This document shows positions 60,690-64,000 of a DNA stretch of 64,000 bases, piece by piece. The DNA comes from Dyadobacter sp. CY345. Its GTDB lineage: Bacteria > Bacteroidota > Bacteroidia > Cytophagales > Spirosomataceae. The stretch spans positions 124,001 to 188,000 of the forward strand of contig NZ_JAKFFS010000008.1 of the NCBI RefSeq assembly GCF_021502725.1. The letters are read 5' to 3'. A program made the translations under genes and the position numbers. A model generated the notes under the pieces. The model searched no databases. It had not been told where the DNA came from and saw only the letters and a program-made list of their open reading frames with translations. How positions within the stretch are numbered: the stretch's first letter is position 1; each line of letters opens with the position of its first letter.

Positions 60690-62156
60690 TCAGAATTTCC
60701 TGTTCCACTCTTTCAACCACCGCTCTATCACCACTTTTGTTTGGGTGAAAAACTCAACCGCATGATTTCCCTGTCCATGCAAATCGCCGTAGAAACTGTC
60801 TTTCCAGCCAGAGAATGGGAATTGAGCGACAGGGGCAGCTACACCGATATTGATACCAATATTTCCTGCTTCCGCCTCGTGACGGAATTTTCTGGCGTTC
60901 AGTCCGCTGCTTGTGAAAATGCACGCCATGTTTCCATAGCGACCAGAATTGATAAATCGAATCGCTTCTTCAATCGTATTGATATGGACAAGACTTAGTA
61001 CCGGACCGAAAATTTCAGTGGCAGCCAATTCGCCGTCCAATGGAATGTCTTCAATTATGGTTGGTTCGATAAAATTACCGTTTTCAAAACCTGGTACTTT
61101 TGCATTACGGCCATCAACCAATAATCTACCGCCCTCGCTTAGTCCTTTGTCGATTAAGTGATGGACTCGGTTTTTACTTTCGGCAGTAATTACCGGACCC
61201 ATTTGAACGTCACTTTCAAGTCCGAAACCAGTCTTACGATTTTTCGCAGACTCAACAAGACTTTCTGTGATATCCTTATGTTCACCAACGGTAATAATCG
61301 TTGAAGCGGCAAGGCAACGCTGACCGGCGCATCCGTAAACGCTGTCGATCACGATCTGGGTGGTCATGTCAATATCCGCATCCGGTAATACGATGACCGG
61401 ATTTTTTGCTCCACCTTGTGCCTGGACACGTTTTCCATGCGCTGCGCCTTTGGAATAAACGTATTTGGCAACATTGGAAGAACCAACAAAACTGATTCCT
61501 TTGATAACCGGATGTTCCAAAAGTGCATCCACGACTTCACGACCACCCTGAACAAGATTTAGGACTCCTTTCGGCAGATCCAGTCTTTCCATTAAAGCGA
61601 CAATTTTAGTCATCGTCAACGGTACTTTTTCCGATGGTTTGATGATATAGCTGTTTCCGCAAGCCAGTGCATAAGGCAAAAACCAGAACGTAATCATCCC
61701 CGGAAAGTTGAATGGCGCGATACAGGCACAAGGGCCAAGCGGCTGCCGGATCATGTATTCATCAATTCCTTTGGCAATATCTTCGGAAAATTCGCCCTGC
61801 ATCAAAGCCGGCATTCCGCAGGCATTTTCAACATTTTCAATCGCCCGAACCATTTCCGCTTTGGCTTCCAGAAAAGTTTTTCCGGATTCAAGCGTAATCG
61901 TTTTAGCGATATCGTCTAGGTTATCTTCCAGCAAGGTTTTTAATTTGAAAAGGTACTGCACGCGTTTCGAAACCGGCGTGCTTCTCCATTCCTGAAATCC
62001 TTCGTGGGCAGCCTGCGCCGCATCCGCCACATCCTGCGCATTCCCGGTCGGAACCTGCATCAATATTTCCTGCGAAGCCGGATTCACAACATTGGTAAAT
62101 TCACTGGAATGACTATCCACCCAGCAGCCATTAATATAATTCTGTAATTTCTCCAT
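60690..62156 (-). CDS. iolA: Methylmalonate-semialdehyde dehydrogenase (acylating)
   Basis: A 488-residue aldehyde-dehydrogenase-fold protein. It has the CoA-acylating MMSDH features ACIAPFNFPGMITFWFLPYA, IKPSEKVPLT and GAKNPVIVLPDADIDMTTQI, with the catalytic Cys281 in YGCAGQRCLAAST. There is no general-base Glu at the position used by hydrolytic ALDHs, as expected for CoA-dependent members. It converts malonate semialdehyde to acetyl-CoA and CO2 with NAD+ and CoA, the last step of inositol breakdown. It can also act in valine degradation (mmsA). Confidence 0.95.
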   Translation of the reverse strand: MEKLQNYINGCWVDSHSSEFTNVVNPASQEILMQVPTGNAQDVADAAQAAHEGFQEWRSTPVSKRVQYLFKLKTLLEDNLDDIAKTITLESGKTFLEAKAEMVRAIENVENACGMPALMQGEFSEDIAKGIDEYMIRQPLGPCACIAPFNFPGMITFWFLPYALACGNSYIIKPSEKVPLTMTKIVALMERLDLPKGVLNLVQGGREVVDALLEHPVIKGISFVGSSNVAKYVYSKGAAHGKRVQAQGGAKNPVIVLPDADIDMTTQIVIDSVYGCAGQRCLAASTIITVGEHKDITESLVESAKNRKTGFGLESDVQMGPVITAESKNRVHHLIDKGLSEGGRLLVDGRNAKVPGFENGNFIEPTIIEDIPLDGELAATEIFGPVLSLVHINTIEEAIRFINSGRYGNMACIFTSSGLNARKFRHEAEAGNIGINIGVAAPVAQFPFSGWKDSFYGDLHGQGNHAVEFFTQTKVVIERWLKEWNRKF

Positions 62157-62190
62157 TATGATATTTTAATTAAAATCTGGTTATGTTTGG

Positions 62191-62314
62191 TAGGTTACAC
62201 AGAGGTTCACTGAGTTAAAAAGAGGGACACGGAGTTTTTTCTTTTAACTCTGTGCTTAACAAAATAAAACCTCTATGGCTCTCCTTTTACCTCTGTGGTT
62301 CTCTGTGTAACCTA
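62191..62314. repeat. GGTTACACAGAG inverted repeat filling the iolC-iolA gap
   Basis: TAGGTTACACAGAG (62191-62204) and CTCTGTGTAACCTA (62301-62314) are perfect 14-bp inverted repeats. Between them lie further near-copies with the CAGAG/CTCTG theme (AACTCTGTG at 62245-62253, CCTCTGTGGTT at 62290-62300). The right arm ends in the stop codon of iolC (62312-62314). The element spans 124 of the 155 bases between the two genes. Confidence 0.75.
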
Positions 62315-63319
62315 AAAACCGCCTCGGCTTTCTACGAACTCAGTTACCTCAGCATATGTTGGCATGAAGTTGGCGCAGCCTTCTCTTGTTACGATGATCG
62401 CGCCGCAGGCGTTTCCCATTCTTACACTTTTATATAAATCCCATCCATTCAGAATTCCGTAAGAAAAACCGGCGCAGAATGCGTCTCCGGCACCTAATAC
62501 GTTTAAAACTTCCACCGGAAAACCAGGCACTTTTACTTCTTCTTTTCCAGGTTGGAAAATTGAAGCGCCTTCCTTTCCGCGTTTCACAACCAGGGTTTCA
62601 ACGCCGGATTTAAGAATTTCTTCGATAGCGGTATTGATGTTGCCACGGATTTCAGGCGCTGAAATCTGCTGGTGTTTGATCAAAAGCTGTTCTTTGTCTG
62701 TCAGATAAGTTGCCAGAATTTCTTCCTCTGTGCCAACTACCATGGTAAAACTGCTCAAAGCTGCCCGAAGTGTCACCCCAAAAGCGCGGGGATCGTCCCA
62801 TTGATCGGCACGGAAATCGATATCTAAAAGTGTTTTCAGCTTATGCTTTTTTGCTACCTCCAAGGCGTAAAACATGGAAGTGCGGCTTGGATCTTTGCTG
62901 AATGCAGTTCCAGAAAATGCGACGGCTTTGAATTCTTCGAATGGAATTGCGTTCACATGGTCGATGGTCAGATTGATATCGGCGCAGTTTTCCCGGTAAT
63001 AAACCAAGGGGAATTTGTCCGGTGGTTCAATGCCTAAGATTACTGCTGAACTTCTTGTTCCTTCAATCGTTGGTATGTATTCAGTTGCAATTCCCTCTTC
63101 ATCTAAAAAATGTTTGATGAAATTTCCTACCTGATCATTTCCGATTCCGGTCAGGATTGCAGTGTTCAGGCCAAGTCGTTGTGCGCCGGTTGCGATGTTC
63201 AGCGGACAGCCGCCTACAAACGCGTTGAAGGCACTTATTTTTTCAAACGGACTTCCAATATTTGCAGAATACAGGTCAATGGAAGAGCGCCCGATGGTTA
63301 AAAGATCGTGTTTAGGCAT
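62312..63319 (-). CDS. iolC: 5-dehydro-2-deoxygluconokinase
   Basis: A 335-residue PfkB-family sugar kinase. DLLTIGRSSIDLYSANIGSP and AFVGGCPLNIATGAQRLGLN are the N-terminal substrate blocks, and VLGAGDAFCAGFSYGI is the ATP/anion-hole motif with catalytic Asp279. It phosphorylates 2-deoxy-5-keto-gluconate (the IolB product) with ATP before cleavage by the aldolase. It is 58 bases downstream of iolB and its stop codon lies in the palindromic repeat that separates it from iolA. Confidence 0.95.
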   Translation of the reverse strand: MPKHDLLTIGRSSIDLYSANIGSPFEKISAFNAFVGGCPLNIATGAQRLGLNTAILTGIGNDQVGNFIKHFLDEEGIATEYIPTIEGTRSSAVILGIEPPDKFPLVYYRENCADINLTIDHVNAIPFEEFKAVAFSGTAFSKDPSRTSMFYALEVAKKHKLKTLLDIDFRADQWDDPRAFGVTLRAALSSFTMVVGTEEEILATYLTDKEQLLIKHQQISAPEIRGNINTAIEEILKSGVETLVVKRGKEGASIFQPGKEEVKVPGFPVEVLNVLGAGDAFCAGFSYGILNGWDLYKSVRMGNACGAIIVTREGCANFMPTYAEVTEFVESRGGF

Positions 63320-63377
63320 GGAAGAAAATGTTAGCCAGGTTGCTTGATACCAGATTTAATTCGTCTTTCCGACGAAA

Positions 63378-64000
63378 TTATTTTGCATTGTTCATTTCCA
63401 AAGTGACAATCGGAAGCCTTGGATCCTGACCTTTCCAGGAATTATAAATCCAGTCATGATCTGGGTCGGAAGTATTGGCCAGCGACTGATCGCTGCCCGC
63501 CAGAAAATTCAGATAGTAAACATTGTAGCCATGCGCCGCCGCTACCGGATGATATCCCTTAGGCACTAAAACCGCTTCATTGTGATGCACACGCACAATT
63601 TCATCCAGCGAACGGTCGTCTGTATAAACCTGCTGAATGGCATATCCCTGCGGTTTGTCGATTTTGTAGAAATAAATTTCTTCCAGATTTGCCTCGATCA
63701 ACGTCCCGTCCGCAGCTACTTTTCGTTCGTCATGTTTGTGGGCAGGAAAAGACGACCAGTTTCCCGACGGCGTATATACCTCCACGCAGACAATTTTATG
63801 GCAATCAAATCCTGGTTGTAATAAGCTGTTGATCTGGCGGTTGGCATTGTCGCCGCCTCGGTATTCAATGGCTGCTTCTTCCGGACGTTTCATGTAAGGC
63901 GGATGATCTTCATCGGTTGCAACCCAGCAAATCGCAATATCCGTTTTGTCGGTTTGAGCAGTTAACGTGAATTCAGTATTTCTTGATAAATACATCGCGT
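63378..64000 (-). CDS. iolB: 5-deoxy-glucuronate isomerase (5' end cut by the window)
   Basis: 207 codons are visible from the right edge. The frame is open at 64000, and the usual IolB length is about 270, so the N-terminal 60 or so residues lie outside the window and the internal ATG at 63995 is not the true start. The bicupin fold is seen in CVEVYTPSGNWSSFPAHKHD, ANLEEIYFYKIDKPQGYAIQ, VRVHHNEAVLVPKGYHPVAA and AHGYNVYYLNFLAG, with the conserved His and Glu metal ligands. It converts 5-deoxy-glucuronate to 2-deoxy-5-keto-gluconate. It is the first visible gene of the iol transcription unit. Confidence 0.93.
   Translation of the reverse strand, partial: AMYLSRNTEFTLTAQTDKTDIAICWVATDEDHPPYMKRPEEAAIEYRGGDNANRQINSLLQPGFDCHKIVCVEVYTPSGNWSSFPAHKHDERKVAADGTLIEANLEEIYFYKIDKPQGYAIQQVYTDDRSLDEIVRVHHNEAVLVPKGYHPVAAAHGYNVYYLNFLAGSDQSLANTSDPDHDWIYNSWKGQDPRLPIVTLEMNNAK

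Noticed and set aside
1..64000. CRISPR array, tRNA or rRNA genes, insertion sequences
   Set aside because: I looked for regularly spaced direct repeats, T-arm-like GTTCRANYC motifs, rRNA-like blocks and transposase motifs and found none that I could support by eye. A covariance-model scan would be decisive.

Overview
The window reads as chromosomal DNA of a Bacteroidota bacterium, most likely a Cytophagales member close to Dyadobacter or Spirosoma. This is inferred from the gene families (a LytS/LytTR pair, PVC-type heme proteins, ThuA and SGNH proteins, a fused PurL, short ECF sigma factors), from frequent TTG/GTG starts without clear Shine-Dalgarno sequences, and from TAnnTTTG promoter -7 boxes. 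I found no rRNA, tRNA, CRISPR array, insertion sequence or prophage.

Layout. 1-4.5 kb: the tail of a D-2-hydroxyacid dehydrogenase, a DUF4886 protein, a glycine-zipper lipoprotein, a VOC protein, an alpha/beta hydrolase and a DUF6157 protein. 4.7-15.6 kb: a glycosyltransferase, then mostly exported proteins (ThuA, a 1158-residue PVC-type beta-propeller/HEAT/cytochrome c protein, an SGNH hydrolase, an endonuclease/exonuclease/phosphatase protein and a second large CxxCH protein). 15.7-18.8 kb: an AraC regulator divergent from an aldehyde dehydrogenase with its usual DUF779 companion. 19-33.6 kb: housekeeping and sensing genes (BamA/TamA-like outer-membrane protein, RhlE-type helicase, DUF1361 protein, methyltransferase, TruC-like pseudouridine synthase, secreted-repeat lipoprotein, GH15 enzyme, orphan acyl carrier protein, LytS/LytTR system, ECF sigma factor, GNAT, MYG1). 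34-38.3 kb: a DUF2235 (Tle1-like) hydrolase and a 1013-residue SF1 helicase with a long coiled-coil insertion. 38.4-49.6 kb: stress and metabolic genes, a MdaB/YgiN-like overlapping pair, a 7-TM protein/histidine kinase/LuxR-regulator unit, two genes I cannot place and an LLM oxidoreductase. 50-53.7 kb: purL.

53.8-64 kb is a minus-strand myo-inositol catabolic cluster in the transcription order iolB, iolC, iolA, iolG, SSS transporter, class II aldolase (IolJ role), iolD, iolE. It supplies uptake and every step from myo-inositol to DHAP, acetyl-CoA and CO2. iolB runs off the right edge. No regulator is visible.

The most unusual pattern is in the spaces of this cluster. The three short gaps (25-58 bp) look plain, but each of the four larger gaps (87-279 bp) carries a different repeat-like or palindromic element: a TTYGTG array, a nested four-palindrome cruciform, a GCCGA/GCCGAAAGC array and a GGTTACACAGAG inverted repeat. 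Most convergent gene pairs elsewhere are separated by clean, often bidirectional, intrinsic terminators.
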